64,000 bases of DNA from Diphasiastrum complanatum (GCA_029204225.1 CM055095.1:32239732-32303731), one strand, 5' to 3'. Shown: positions 24,226-37,900, counted from the first letter of the stretch. The notes: generated by a model from the letters alone, not told the origin. A program made the numbers and translations.

Positions 24226-24582
24226 CCTTGGATTTGGAGGACTTTCTTCCTTTTACTTGTTAAAGTGGTATCAGAGCTAGACAAAGGATGGTAACCTTTC
24301 TAAACTTCTTCAAGTTCTATTAAGATCACCATATTTTTTTTGGGGAAGATTATTGGCTTTCCTAGTTGTAGCGTGTGTTGTAGTGCAACATGGATCTTTC
24401 CATTGGTAGAGAAGTAACCGATGGTGAAATATTCGATCTCATTATAGAGACATGCACCACCAGAATTGCGCACATTTGGCTTGTACCAACAAACATTGAA
24501 AGCAAATAATCAGAAAACCAAATAACAAAACATGTTTAAAATATTAAAAAGACTTGTAAATATATATGTTTAATTACAATCA
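24226..24582 (+). mobile_element. Copia primer-binding site and short LTR remnant
   Basis: TTGTTAAAG followed by TGGTATCAGAGC (24266-24277) is the typical end of a Copia LTR plus initiator tRNA-Met primer site. Only about 40 bp of LTR remains before the Helitron sequence, and no gag is recognisable after it. The remaining bases to 24582 show nothing else. Confidence 0.6.
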
Positions 24583-24909
24583 CTACTTACCAAATGACAT
24601 TCTCTATCCCTACATTGTAGACTTTTAGTAGGGCCTTGTGAACACCTACCTGTTGCCAACTGGAGTGAAATATCACTATCCTCCAAAGCGGAGCTATAGT
24701 CATCTCCAAAAAACCAACAACAACATCTTTCACTTCTGTGTACTTAAACGAGCAATCATCATTCCATGAGCCCGCAAGTTTAAATTTGTATGGAATATCA
24801 ACAATATAGAGAGTGTAAGGTCTTCTTTTTACAAACTTGGAGATCTCTTTGGCATCACCTTGTTGTACTGTATAAAAACAAAGAGGATCATCAACAGACT
24901 TGGGAATAA
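24583..24909 (-). pseudogene. Unrecognised coding-like segment, possible captured exon
   Basis: A minus-strand open frame of about 108 codons without a start codon. Its composition looks like real protein: AKEISKFVKRRPYTLYIVDI, KFKLAGSWNDDCSFKYTEV, and IAPLWRIVIFHSSWQQ. It contains an acceptor-like TTTTTATACAG (before TACAACAAGG) and a donor-like CAACAGGTAGGT after SSWQQ, so the core looks like one exon of an intron-bearing gene. I do not recognise the family. It lies beside Helitron and Copia remnants, and Helitrons often capture host exons. That link is inference. Confidence 0.4.
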
Positions 24910-24947
24910 ATGTTTATTCGGGATCATTATCAAACCGCAAACCGCAT

Positions 24948-25140
<193 letters not shown>

Positions 25141-25349
25141 TCGCTCACAATTCTCGCTGTCTCTCACTCGGTATTTTCCATGACAATCATCCATGAAGAA
25201 ATGAGTGATCCACTATAGATGGCATAGAGCACCCTGTAGGCAAATTTGCTATCTGTCTACTGGATTTTCTCTTCTGTTCTGGTTGTTAGTTGGGCATGTT
25301 TTTGATTATTTCGGTTTGGTTCAATGCCCATATTAGGCAGCAGATTCTC

Positions 25350-26495
25350 GGGGTTGTAGTATGGTTCAAACAGTCACAGATACTCAGATTTCGAACACTC
25401 TTGAACTCTTGAAATCACTTGCAATCATTCTACCATGCAAGCACAGCAAGAATGCCCAAAACAGGACTTCTCAAAACTCGGTTGGACATTCTTGGCAACA
25501 AAAAACAGATTGCTGGACAGAACCTTGCAAAACCAGAACCAATCTATTTGCAAGATCAAAATATTATTCTAGCATGCCTCATTCCACATCAAAAACAAGA
25601 AAACTAACCTCTATAAGCATTCAAGAACCAAGAAGCTACAATGTAAATGGATATGCAAGACCTATGCCACATTATTAGCTACAAATCTCTTGGAGGCCTG
25701 AATCCTACGTTAATCCACCAAAACAGGAAATTTAATCCATGAACTGAAAACAAGAACTAATCTAAAGCATTTTGAGATTCCAAAGATCAAGAAACACCGT
25801 TTCTTGATTCTTGGATCTCAAGAACGTCAAGAAATGGAATGCAGAGGGATTTGCAAGATTTACATCGCAAACCAAGTCATGACGGATTACCACAATGCTG
25901 AATCCTAAATTAATCTATGAAAGCAAGAAAACTAGTCCTCCCTAAATCCACAACCACACACAAAGGAGATGGAGGGGCAAGATCATTAATGCATCACTCA
26001 AGAAACAAGAATGATCAAGGAGCTCAAGAATGCATCAAAACTCATGGTAGATATTCTCATTTTAGCATGGAGTAGATACATTTACAACAAGCTCCTCTTC
26101 TACAAAGAGGGAGTCTCTTAAATAAGCAAGAGAGCTCCTTAGGTGGCATCATAGCGGCATTTCCACAATACACAAATTACAAGTGGAATTATGCTCTCCA
26201 CTAGAGGTCACCATCAAAAGGTGGCTCACTCTACTTTCTTCAAGAGAGGTCTACTTGCATTTATTACAGTAGCCTAGAAATACTAGTTCCTACATGGTCA
26301 TTCCATCTTTCGGGATTCACCATGAGGCTTACACAATTCTTGCTTGTCATTCTTAACTAGTACTTCTCGGCTCTCATACTCGGCTCTCAGTCTTCATTCG
26401 TCTCGTCTTCTCAGAGACCTCCTCGGTCTAAGGTGAGAGGTGCTCGTGGGTAGCTCTGGCCGAGTACCTTGGGGATTCGTCAAAATCAGCCAACA
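25350..26495 (-). mobile_element. Divergent LTR, copy C of the A/B family
   Basis: On the minus strand it starts TGTTGGCTGATTTTGACG at 26495 and shares with copies A and B the CTCTCACCTTAGACCGAGG block, GAATGACCATGTAGGA, the TTATTTAAGAGAC TATA-like box (near 26112) and the ordered run of TTCTTGATTCTT motifs. It is clearly more diverged than A is from B. The far end (near 25350) cannot be fixed. It includes an apparent plus-strand ORF at 25361-25678 that is not a gene. Confidence 0.65.
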
Positions 26496-26599
26496 TCATC
26501 CCACCTCTAATGTGTTGCAGGACCCACTACAACCCATATTGGACGATATTGCTCCGCATTGGCATCTTCGATTGTCACTTGGAAAAGCGTAGATCCTCG

Positions 26600-27293
26600 T
26601 TCGCTTGCATAAAACCAAATGCTTATTGTTGCCAATCTTTATCAAAAAACTGCTTTCGGCAATTTGCCGCAGTTTAACCAAAATGTCCTATTGTCGCAAA
26701 TACTTGCTATCTTCAAAATTGGAGAGCTTCTAGCAGCTTCACGACTCTGCATGCTTGAGCCCTTTCTTTTTGTCTTATTTGCATCTGCCATGGATGGTTT
26801 CGTTTCTGGTTTATTGGCAGATTCTAACTTTTGGGAGGTCTGTACCCTCCATTCTGCAATCGAGGTTAAAAAATCTATCACGAGCGTTTGCGATTATGGT
26901 CATGGAAAATAGTTGGACCATAGCTTCGTTAGATGTTTCGCCATACACATCGCACACATTCTCAAAGATTTGCAAGAATATTTGAGGGTTCGAATTCCCG
27001 TCAAATTTGGGTAGATCTAACTTGCGTGTGCGCTTTTCAAGATTAGCTCCGTGGGCAGCAAAAGCTCCATTAAGGTGTGTTTTGACCTGTGAGGGGTCAA
27101 TATCATGAAAATGGGCTTTGGCTCGTGAAGACTCGGCTCTATCAGGTTCTCGGCTCTCAAATGGGTTTGTCGATGGCTCGTGTACGTATGATTTTATTCA
27201 AGAGAACCTATGACGTCTGATTTCTTCAGCTCTGGGTGACACCATGTCGTCTGGATATTCCTCTATGGTATTGGGGTTATACTGGTGTTCCAT
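26600..27293 (-). pseudogene. Gag remnant of an Athila/Tat-like element
   Basis: Minus-strand frame starting MEHQYNPNTIEEYPDDM at 27293, with a stop soon after and then an open run containing KRTRKLDLPKFDGNSNPQIF and LQIFENVCDVYGETSNEAM, the core signature of Gypsy retrotransposon gag. It ends at a stop at 26811-26813. Another frame continues Lys/Ser-rich to about 26642. It lies immediately 5' (minus strand) of LTR copy C, with no pol between. Confidence 0.75.
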
Positions 27294-27392
27294 TGGAAAG
27301 ATCTTGATTTTTTTTTTTTGGGTTTTGGGATGTTTTAAGGGTAGGATTTTTCTAGAGTTTTGAGATGCGAAATAGCGATATAGTGAGGTATG

Positions 27393-27393
<1 letters not shown>

Positions 27394-27468
<75 letters not shown>
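27394..27468. repeat. (GA)n microsatellite, about 74 bp
   Basis: Pure GA run about 1.4 kb upstream of the PAS1 start codon. GA arrays near plant promoters can bind BPC/GAGA factors, but at this distance a role is only a possibility. Confidence 0.95.
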
Positions 27469-27470
<2 letters not shown>

Positions 27471-28904
27471 AATATATGAGACTTACTTCTCTCCAACTCA
27501 TCACAAAAAATGAGAGATACATGATGAAAGTGTCATAGGCTATTTATAATTGTAGTGGGCTGCATCTAGAAGGTTCTACAGGTAAAATTAGGCCCTAAAT
27601 CTTCACCATCCATCAAATCAATGTTTTAGATTAACTAATCTTAACAATGATCACATAATCTTATGAGATATGTAAAAAAAAACACTATAAAAATGTCATT
27701 TGGACCAACTCAGGCCCCTCCACACAATTTCCACACACGTGGCCTCCAATTTGACCCCTGGTTAAATTACTTATGTCTTTTAACCCTCAGTTAACTTATA
27801 AAGTTAACTTATAGTTAGATGAATTTAACCACCCTCAGTTGATGTTTGTAGATTTGAACTATTTTTTAACCCTAGGTTCATGTTTGTCTATATGAACTAT
27901 TTTTCATAAAGCACATGATATGCAAAGTCTCAATAATAATTTCCTTAAAATCCAAGGGAATAAGAATAGATATAACGCATGCACATTGCTCTCATAATCT
28001 TTGTGTGTATTAATTATTACTTGTCACAAGACGATTCTCCTTCTCACAAGATGATTGTGTTTCTCGAGGTGCTTGCAAATTACAAAGAAAAGAAAGCCAA
28101 GACTTGGCATTATCCCAATGGAAAGCTTCCTTTGCTCACTACAAGCCTGCTGACAGAAAATGACAAGCATGTACATGGATGAATGCCTCTGTGAGACTTC
28201 GGATTAATTTTGTGGCGAGCATTCAACATTCCATCTTCATTCAGCTCTTCCAGATTCGAGTGTGTAGATCTGTGTAAGCAATGTGGGTTGCCAATTTCCT
28301 TAACAATGCGCATCAGATTTCTATAAATTAAATCTGGGTATTCCTTTTGCTGCTGTGAGAGAAAAAGAGAGAGGTGCATGCGCTAGCAGGAGACAGAGAA
28401 AGAGTGTTGTATTAGACGACAAAGAGAAATATTACTATTATGGGTTGTAGCCCAAAGTGCCATTGGACCAGGGGCACGGGCATATTTTTAGCTGTCTCTG
28501 CCGTTACGAGGATGATTTGAGCTCATATTTGTATGTATGAGGAGTGTATGTGTATGAAAATGCGATGAATGAACAACTTTTCTGATGAGCGGAAAGATTT
28601 TCCATCCACGGGATGGTTTTTTGAAAGTGTTGTTTTTGCAATTACTTGATCCTAGGTTTTAAGGAGTTTAATTTAGGTTATGGCATGCCTGGGTGAAAGA
28701 TAGACTATTGTTGATCACAAATATGTGAATGAATTGTCTTCGGAGTATTGTCTGAGTGGACAAATTATATTAACTGCGGTTTTTGGAGTGTTTACAAGTG
28801 AATAATGCTTTTGCTACTCCATTTTGTTTTGCAGATGCCAGCGTGAATCAAGGGCCTGAAGCACAGCCGGTAATTGTCAGCAATTAGCTGCTCATAGCTG
28901 GGAG
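27469..28904 (+). promoter_or_regulatory. PAS1: PAS1 5' flank, 5' UTR and a probable UTR intron end
   Basis: No other gene is visible. A duplicated TTAACCCT...GAACTATTTTT module lies at 27760-27910. About 28330-28440 is purine-rich (GAGAGAAAAAGAGAGAGG), plausible as transcribed leader. TTTTGTTTTGCAG ending at 28833-28834 is a strong acceptor site just upstream of the start codon, so an intron in the 5' UTR is likely. Two short upstream ATGs (including ATGCCAGCGTGA after the acceptor) precede the main start. I could not place the transcription start or a TATA box with confidence. Confidence 0.5.
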
Positions 28905-28972
28905 ATGGCAAGCGAAGAGGTGGCAGCAGACTTAGCGGATGGATTATCTTCAGAAAGAGGATCTGCAACCAA
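28905..28972 (+). CDS. PAS1: PAS1 exon 1
   Basis: Encodes [19 protein letters not shown] and three more residues. The last two bases (AA) are completed by G of exon 2 to give Lys, so the phase is exact. The donor is AA|GTTCAT, a weak consensus. This exon is the least certain because N-termini of the family diverge. The alternative is a different upstream exon spliced to 30723. Confidence 0.7.
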
Positions 28973-31900
28973 GTTCATACCTACTGCCTTTCATCTTCTC
29001 TGCTATTTGTGGGTTATCAAAATGACGTAACATTTCTGGAGACGATCACTCTGAATGGAATGTGCTTCTCATTATATCTCAATAGCTGGAGAATTTTGAA
29101 GCACGTCAACATCCTTGGGTCTTTATTAGCAAATTAGTTCTGAGCTCTATACATTGTTTTCTTTACAAATAGCAACTTTTACAAACTGCCAAGTAATGGA
29201 AAGCAAATCAATATGAGCTCAAAATTCTGTCCCGTTGCTTTAGAATGTCAAAGAAAAATAGCTTACCAAGTTGTGTTTATGATTACAACAAAGAAGGCAT
29301 GGAGTCAAGTACTTGGGCTGAGAAACACAATCAACCTTGAATTTGAAACAAATCTTTCTCAAAACGATGAAAGACGAAACAATAAATCACAAATTTCTAG
29401 CATCCTATTTTTCATGCATCGAAACTGAAAATTGGAAATTGGAGATAGATTCATTACCCCCATTACTGCAAGGAATCAGAATATTTACTTCACTATAAAA
29501 ACGAGCAACCTTTTTTTTCTTTCTGGCTCTAACAGATGAATAGCACGAAGGATCTAAAGATGTATTGAAATTTCAAAAAGTGCCAGTATGTTTTCTCGGA
29601 AAGTGGAAGAAGACTAAGATCTGCACAGCAGATCTTCAGTGGCCTATGCTTTTGGAACTATGATCTGAGAATACATTCAAGTTATACCAGGAAGCCTGAC
29701 TATACAATCAGATATGGAAAACTTCCAAAACTTATGCACCAAAAGTCGAGAAAGATGAAGCTTCGACAGAATGGATGTTTACCACCTAGCTTGTTGAACT
29801 TAAAATAACATGCTAGAAACTTCATGAGTTGCTTCTAGGAGGCTAGAAATGCTACCGGACTCTGAAATTGTGATGCTTCTGCATTCTGGACTCCAATTTT
29901 TTAAGCTAGGTTTTCACCCGTTCTAATTTGGATCTCTTTAGTTTTGTGGTTAGAATTGGCTTCTTAAGTACTCTCAAAATTGATTTGTTCAACTTCCTCT
30001 TCACTAGTGTCTATATTGTCTTCACCATTCCCTTTCGTATCCTCTAAAGTTTCCTCTATCTCCTTAAAGACAGCTCGTTTCAAATATTATTTTCGTGTAG
30101 CCCTGGTTGATAGCCTTGAGTTTCCCTAGAGCTACGGGTAGTGCTTTGATACCAAGTTACGAACACATTCTGAAGATATCTTGCACAAGAGATTAGATTG
30201 AACAATGATATATCAGAATAAGATTCTCCTACGGAGATTTCAAGATCAGATAAACAGCAGGAGGCCTTGAAGGCCTTCTTGAGTATCCCTTAAAGAAACT
30301 CACAATATCAGTACCAGTTGCTCATTGAGGACCCACACATTAATATTTATAGTCCTAGGCTCAAGACTTCAAAAAAAGTTTGCTCAGACTTCAAGAAAGT
30401 TGTTTTGGGATCAATAATCATATAGGGGTCCGTTAATTAATGAGACCCAAGCAGCTATTCATTTAACTCTATTCAACCTTCCTTAACTCCCTCCTCTTTT
30501 CAACTTATTCTTCTTTTATGCACATTGTATGAGAACAACTCAAAATGGTATCTTTGAAAAGTAAAAAGAATATCAAAACTCATGGGTATCTTGAGCTCTA
30601 GGGCTAGTACTATTTTTCACACCCTGTTTGTTCTACATAGAATCACTTTTGCATCTTTCATAAGTTCTCGATTTGAAGTTGTTGGCTTAACTAGGCCTGA
30701 AGTATATTGTGCTTGCTTGCAGGAAAGAAAAAACTATTCCACCAGCAGGACTTATGAAGGCAATTATTAGGGCTGGTGAAAATATGGAAACCCCTCAAAA
30801 AGGCAATCAGGTACACTAATATACTCATGAACGTGTATCTGTTTGTTGCATCTTTTCACTGCAAAACTTATTTGGTATCAGCCAATTGAACAACTCTAAA
30901 GGTTGGACCATATGTATTATGTATACACCAATGTTGGATTTATCCCTTCTCCCTTAATCCGTAAGCTAAGCTAGTTCCATTCATGTAGTCCTTATGATTT
31001 GAAACCTTTTAACTTCATCAATTTTTTCAAGTCATTGCCCGTAAACAACTCATAAGGAACCTGTAAGGCTTCCTATTACGAGTCATAACGATTGTTTCAA
31101 GTTCCCGTTATGAACTCGTAAAGGGTCCACAAGGAACACTTATGTAACTTGTAAGGAACGTGTAAGGCTTCCTCTTACGAGTCATTATGATCGTCGACCA
31201 TAAAGAGCACGTAAGGAACTCGTAAAGAGCCCGCAATGAAACTCATCAGTAAGTCGTAAGTAACTTGTAAGTGACCCATAAGAAAAGCTACTACGAGGGA
31301 ACTACGATGTTCCCCGTAACAAGCCTGTAAGGAAAGCTGTTACGAGGCAATACGAATAGGAAACAAAGACCTACGAGCAACGACGTAAGTCTACGTCTCT
31401 AATGAAGATCGGACAAGTTGTTTTGGCAGACAATGACATGCAACCACCATGAGTCTCACGAAAAACATTATGGACTAATCCATTCTTTTAATTATGCCTT
31501 GTAATTAAATTGTAATGATATAAATAAGGCACATAGATACAAAATGAAATACATCAATAGATCAAATGTCGTGTACACTCTCTTGCAATTCTAATCCAGC
31601 TATTTCCAAGAGATATTGTCTTGTGTCGTTGTGCATTTTTGTAGAGACACTTTTGAAGTTTTTGTAGAGACCGTGTTACCTCTATGGGGCTTCATGAATA
31701 AATGTAGAGACACTTTTGAAGGATAAGGTAAGATAACGGGCAAGGACTATGAGGAATTCTTGGAAATTGCTTTGCAAAATTGTGCTAATAGAACTTATCT
31801 CATATTTGAGAGGGAACTTGTCTTGCTCCTCTCGTCAACACTAAGCTCATTGTCTTGGATGCAAGGAACTAATTTTGAACATCTTGAAAAATAGAAATTT

Positions 31901-34900
31901 AAGTTTGACCATGGCAACATCCACTCCAAAGGATGTTACTCAATTTCGTTAGCCAAATGACCACTCAAACTTGTTAATTGTTGAAGCGCTATGCCTAATA
32001 TTCAAGATTTGATCAACTATTCTTGGTGATTGGGTCTGTACTTGATTACTTACCTTGTACTTGCCAAATCGATCTCTTGTATCACTTGGAAACCAATCAG
32101 GTGGAGAATCCATATGCATATGATCCTAGTCAATGCATATGCCTTTTAGGACGTAAATGTCCACAAGAAAGCTGAGAGATAGTTGGAGATAAGAGGCACT
32201 GAAGGAAGATAAATGTTTTGTCTAGAAAACACATTAAGAACATGGAAGAACCTTCCAAACAACCCAGCAATGTCAAGGTACTGACAATATAATTGGTGCT
32301 CTTTGATGTTTGCTAACTTTCTTAGTTCTCATGTATCCGAATGATTTCTACTATGCTAGTGATGTGTTTATTGTCATCTATCGTAGTTATGATGCTATAC
32401 AGGATGATCTACAGGTTTCAACATGGTCTCAAAGCCTGATTAGATCCTTGAATAAGCACCTCAATCTTGAAAGTGGGTGACCTACAAGTAGAACAAATCA
32501 TTCTCGATCTGAAGTCCACAACAACAGTAAGCAGACCCCGTATCTTATCTGAAGAAGGCCCAACACTCAAATGTAATACACGTTAATCTGTACCTCATTA
32601 TATAACTTATGATATTAAGGAGTAGCACAGGTCGGAGCTTATGCACTCTAGGGCTTATATTTTTGATGTAAGCATTTCATGTACTCAAAGCTAGAATTAT
32701 TGAATTTACTATTTGTCATTGTGGGTGCTCTTGGGAGAAAATACTTATTTTATTGGGGACCAAGCAGAAGCAGAATATGCTATGATAGCAGTAAGCCCAC
32801 ATTGAAAGGACAGAAAGTGTAAGAAAAACATTACATAACCACATATTAGAAAAGGAGTCAAAGGCTGCCAATTTAAATATGTAAAACAAATAAATGCTTA
32901 CCAAAACTCGATTGAAAACCCTGGCTCAAGGAGGATACGGCGCTTAAAGGGCACATGTTTGCTGTAAGGCTGCAAAACAAGATGCAAAGATATGTACATG
33001 TAATATTTAGAAGAGGCATCAGATGCAACTTAGAGCCTTGTTAGTGGATGTTACCTTTCTTGATTTTAGACAGTAACTTGGACGTTATATACTAAAATCT
33101 CAACCGTGTACAGGTTGTCTTTCATTACACAACTCGTACAACAGACGGGGTGGTTGTTGAGTCAACAAAATCAAATCTTGGAGGTATGAACTTCTCTTGA
33201 TGCTCAATTTTTTTTTATCAATCTGGCTCAGGATACTTATCCGTCTAGTTGCTTACCACTGAGTCTAATTTTAGCTGCATACATGGTAAGTCTTATGATT
33301 CAAATGCAGTGAAGCCTCTAGCTTGAACTTTGGCACAGTCATGTAGGAGTTAATGAAGTGGTAAGTCCAAGCTAGCGCAACCTGTATTGCTCATATGCTA
33401 GCAGAATACCTTTCTGTAGCAGAACGCTTAGCAGTTTGCAACTTTTGTGAAGTCTACAACAATTAGTCCTAGAATTGCAACCAATTCATCCTAATTGATG
33501 GTAGTACACATTGAGAGGAGTTAGAAAATGATAAAGGAGCAATAGCAATTTGACCAGCATGAAAGAGCAGATCCTATATGACACATTGTCTTATTGATTG
33601 CCACTGAACCACATTTACTCTCTTATCATTTTCCAAGCTCTGAGTGAAAAAGAGACTATGTCCTTCAGCCAAAGATGGATGACATAAATGATGTGTTTAT
33701 TCCACATAACAGGTGGCAGAACGAGTAACCATCCACTAAAATGCTGAATAAGAGGTGGTTTAATGACTTCTGTAATTATACTCCGTTCAGCCTTTGAATG
33801 GAATACTTCCTCTTGTTGACTGAAGGTGTAGTTGTACAAGAAGGATTTATTGAAAGGTGTAGTTGTACAAGAAGGTATGGTGCTGGATCACTGAAATATG
33901 TGATTGTAAAACAGGTGAGATACAATACAATGACATTGTTATATAAGGTTGTTATATCCAAATTTCCAATGTGCAATCCAAATATGTCAGTACTGGCAGA
34001 AGAGGTGCATCGTTTGCTACTGGAGATTTTGTTGCCAGGAAATTTTTCTGTAACATGGTTAGTTACTAGAGGAGGATCAATGAAATTGAGGAAGATCGAT
34101 GGAATTGTCATTACCTTTCCTCAGATTTTGCAGCATTAACAACAGATCACTCCAGAGCTTGGTTGATATGTATTAGTTTGCCAGGTCGGTATGATATGAT
34201 GGTTTAACTGATTTATTAGCTGTTTTCTATAAAGATTGTTTTCAAATCTTTGTTCAATATTTTTTCCAAGGTAGTTTCTATCGCAGAGGCAACTTTTGAA
34301 GCATATGAACAATCGCAGACGGCCTGATCTAGGTAGTTTATTTAGATAGCACAAATGAGCATGTGAAGGAGTAAGTAGTCATTGGCAGGATCATCTTATT
34401 TCTTCGTAATGCCTTTTTTTGACTTCAAAATGTATATGTTTCAAGTCATTCTTTCATTTGAGATATCGGCATCGCAGACACATACATGACTTTTTCATAT
34501 TAGTCATTTTTGTCTGGATCACTTTCTTTCTAGTTACGAAGTTGGTTGTGGTAAATTTCTTTTGTTTTGCATGCATCAACTATACATGTTGCACATACAT
34601 TTTGTTCCAAAAAAGGACCTCTTTATTGTCTGTAAAACTGCATGTAGAATTGCTCTTGTTTACAGCGGATTTACTTCAAGGTGTTTATGTGGAACTCTGT
34701 TGCTGACATGTACGGCCATATACTTTGGACTGATAGACACTGAGTTTTTACGCAAATTTTTAATCTGAATGTGCGGTGGAAACCCTCAAGTAGTTTGACT
34801 GGAGCCATGAGGAACAAGGACGGCAATTGAAGTCCAAATTAGACATGTTCATGAAACTTGTATTGGACAAGTTATATAATGCAAAAATATTACGTTTTTG

Positions 34901-37900
34901 AGTCCAGTTCTGATTTCAGGTAGTTAGACAAACATTGATTTGCAAAGGATCCCCAAGTTGCCAAGAAACTTCTTGTGCACAAGGCTGTAGTCCCTATACT
35001 GGTGAAGGTTTCTAGCTAATGATGAACTTTGATTTGAAAAGAAATCCCTTTGCCAAGAAGCTTCTTGTAAACAAGGCCGTGGTCCCTATTTGATGACGAT
35101 TTCTAAAGGCTACAAGATGGATGACCAAGATGCAAAACGGATGGGTTGTGAAACAATCAACAATCACAGTTTTTGGGGCTTAAGTGCTTGCTAAAGCCGA
35201 CATGGGAGCAGAAGCTTAGGAATCTTCACTTTGTCTATATTTTCTGACAGCATGCTGAGTTTGGGTTTGTTCACCAAAGAAGAAAAAGGTGAGGAGAGTA
35301 CTTAAGAGGAAGAGAGTCATCTTCTATGGTACAGTGCTGAGAAAGTGGAATGAGCAGATTTTCGACACACGATCTTTGGAAATTACGTTCTTGTGATGAT
35401 ATGTTTGAGACTATATCTCCCCTTTTTTTTTTTTTTTTTGTGGGAAATCTACATCAGCCACTTAAAGATTGCCAATTTGCCTTTTGTGTGGTTCTTGTGT
35501 CTTACAGCTCAATGAGCTGTTTTGCATCATCACTGGACTTTGCAAACTTCATAACGTTTCATGGATTGAAATGTGAAATTGCATTGCTCAATTTTGGACG
35601 TCAAAATTCAGGAGCAGAAAGTTGAGTAGAAAACTTTATGAATGACTTCTTCGTACGTGTGCTTTTATCGAAAAATTGCAACTTGGTGACTGGTGACACC
35701 ATCCTTTCATATAAGTAAAAATCACATCAGATTAACACTAAAACAATCGCGAACTGCAGATTCTCTGTTACCGTTCTAAGCTTATGTGATGCATTCGCTT
35801 ATCATCAATAAATCTCTTATTGTTTATGTATGTTCAGTTGGAAGTGCACATTTATGACACTGTTTTGTTTGAAAATGTTTTTCCTCTTTTTGAATTAAGG
35901 ATCACATGAGTTTGCCAGCATCCAAATTTTGTCTGTATTGTGGATGCAGGAAGAGATGTACCTCTTAAACTGATTTTGGGAAAGAGCAAAATGCTGAAAG
36001 GCTGGGAGGAAGGTCTCATGAGTATGTGCAAGGGTGAAGTTTCCATGGTAAGCTCCAAAACTTGGTTAATTTAAGGACTTCTAAGGTTGCCATGGTGCTG
36101 TAATCTCCATGTGGTGGTGTCAAACACAATGCAGCGTCAGGCTGTTTTTTCAGAAAATGATTATCTGTAGAAAAAGTTTCGTTCTTTTGTACAGACATTG
36201 ACTACACGCAGAATGTACAAAGTTCTATGTAACTTATTTTCTAAAAGTTTGATGGCACTGTCAAAACTGAAACTGCTGAAGTATTCTCCACCGTAGCTTT
36301 TGCAACTTGTCTTTGGAATGAATCAATCTATTTTGAGTTGTGGTAGCCTGAAGCTTTTAAATTGGACATGTCAAACTTTCTCATCTTAAGATTCTTGTAA
36401 ATTTCTTGAATTTGGTTCTGGACCTTCACTATGGAGATACTGAATGCCCTGAACTTTGTCAAAAGTGTTGTTGTAATCTCTTGAATTTGGCAGCTTAAAA
36501 TAATCCCAGAACTTCACTACGGAGATCCTGAATGGCCTGTACCAGTGCCGGATGATTTTCCAAAGGATCAGATACTGGTCTTCGAGATTGAGTTGCTTGA
36601 TTTCCGGAGTGTGAAGGTGAGTACACCTATTGCTGTATGAGACATGGCCTTTCAAGGCTGGCTGTAGTGTAATTTATTTTCTGATATATCAACGGAAGTG
36701 GGTAGAGAAATGTTTCTTGTTATGTTTTAGAAAAATAGATATTTTGCCATGGACTTGGCAGCTGCTTGAAGTCTAAGATATGTACTTCTTAATAACAAAT
36801 CAAGAAGTGAAATTTTTCTTTTGGCGTCCAAGAAACACAGTAATAAATGGTGCAACTCTGGTTATTTCCTGTGGAAGGAAGATACAGGTTGCAATCAAGA
36901 TCTCTTATCATTCAATTGATTGGTGACCCAGCACAGAGTCAAGAGAAGTAATCATGTATAATAATGGTCTGTGAATTGTGAGCGCTCACATGTTATGTTA
37001 CTCAGTTGTAAGATCGATTCCATAACATTGACGGAAATCATTTTCTCTCTGATTCAGTATCACAGCCTTCTGTGAATCGAAATGGTAATGCTGGTAAGAA
37101 ACTAGAGGTGACAAAGTTGAAAGGATTTTACAACTCTGAATGTTTTTCAATATGTTTAACCTTGAGTATGGGTGCTAAAAATCTAGCGTGTGGCCTTTGG
37201 GATAGGCAAACACACACGTTTGACTAACATGCTTAAATATACGACATTTGGTAAGAAGAAGTTTTGATCTTTTCTCTGGTTATTTGGTTTGGTGCAAAGG
37301 ATGTTTTTCATGAATTTTTGTTCAAGGGAAAATCTCAGAGTACTTTGAAAAGTTAGAGCTAGCAATGATGCTGGTGCTACTTTGCTTGCATATTCTCTTT
37401 GCTTTTGTGAAAGTCTAGCCTACATAGGATTTGTGGATTGTTTGCGACTTCTTCAATACACAATGTATGGTTTGAAGTCGAACCTAAGCGAATGAAGTGG
37501 TAGGCCGTACTAATAATTGATGCTACATAGTCAGAGAAAGTGATGATTATTTAGTGCAAAAGTGCTACTATTTCATTTCGAGATGTGCATAGCATTTGAG
37601 AAGACAGTGGAAGAGAATCTATAATCCGTTATGAAAGTGGTAGGTCGCTGTCCATACGGCAGTGGTACAATTTATGTCGTTCTTAGCAAACTTATTATGA
37701 CATTCCAAAAAAGATTATAAGCTTCCTGAATATCCGAATGGACAACCTGAAAAGGCTTTGTAGATCTAGATTTAGATCTAGTATATGGTAGTCTATGTGA
37801 CTTTGACAGCACAAGACTCACAAACATGATTGATGCTACTTAAGGAACTTGGAAGACCTATCACAACCTTGGTCGGACCCCGTTATGGGACATTTGTCCT

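Noticed and set aside
25361-25678. 105-codon plus-strand frame
   Set aside because: It lies within the inverted LTR copy C and has no family resemblance, so it is LTR sequence read by chance.
33798-34139. 113-codon frame in intron 3 as a gene
   Set aside because: No recognisable domain, includes a small duplicated segment, and a similar frame exists on the opposite strand. It is likely chance.
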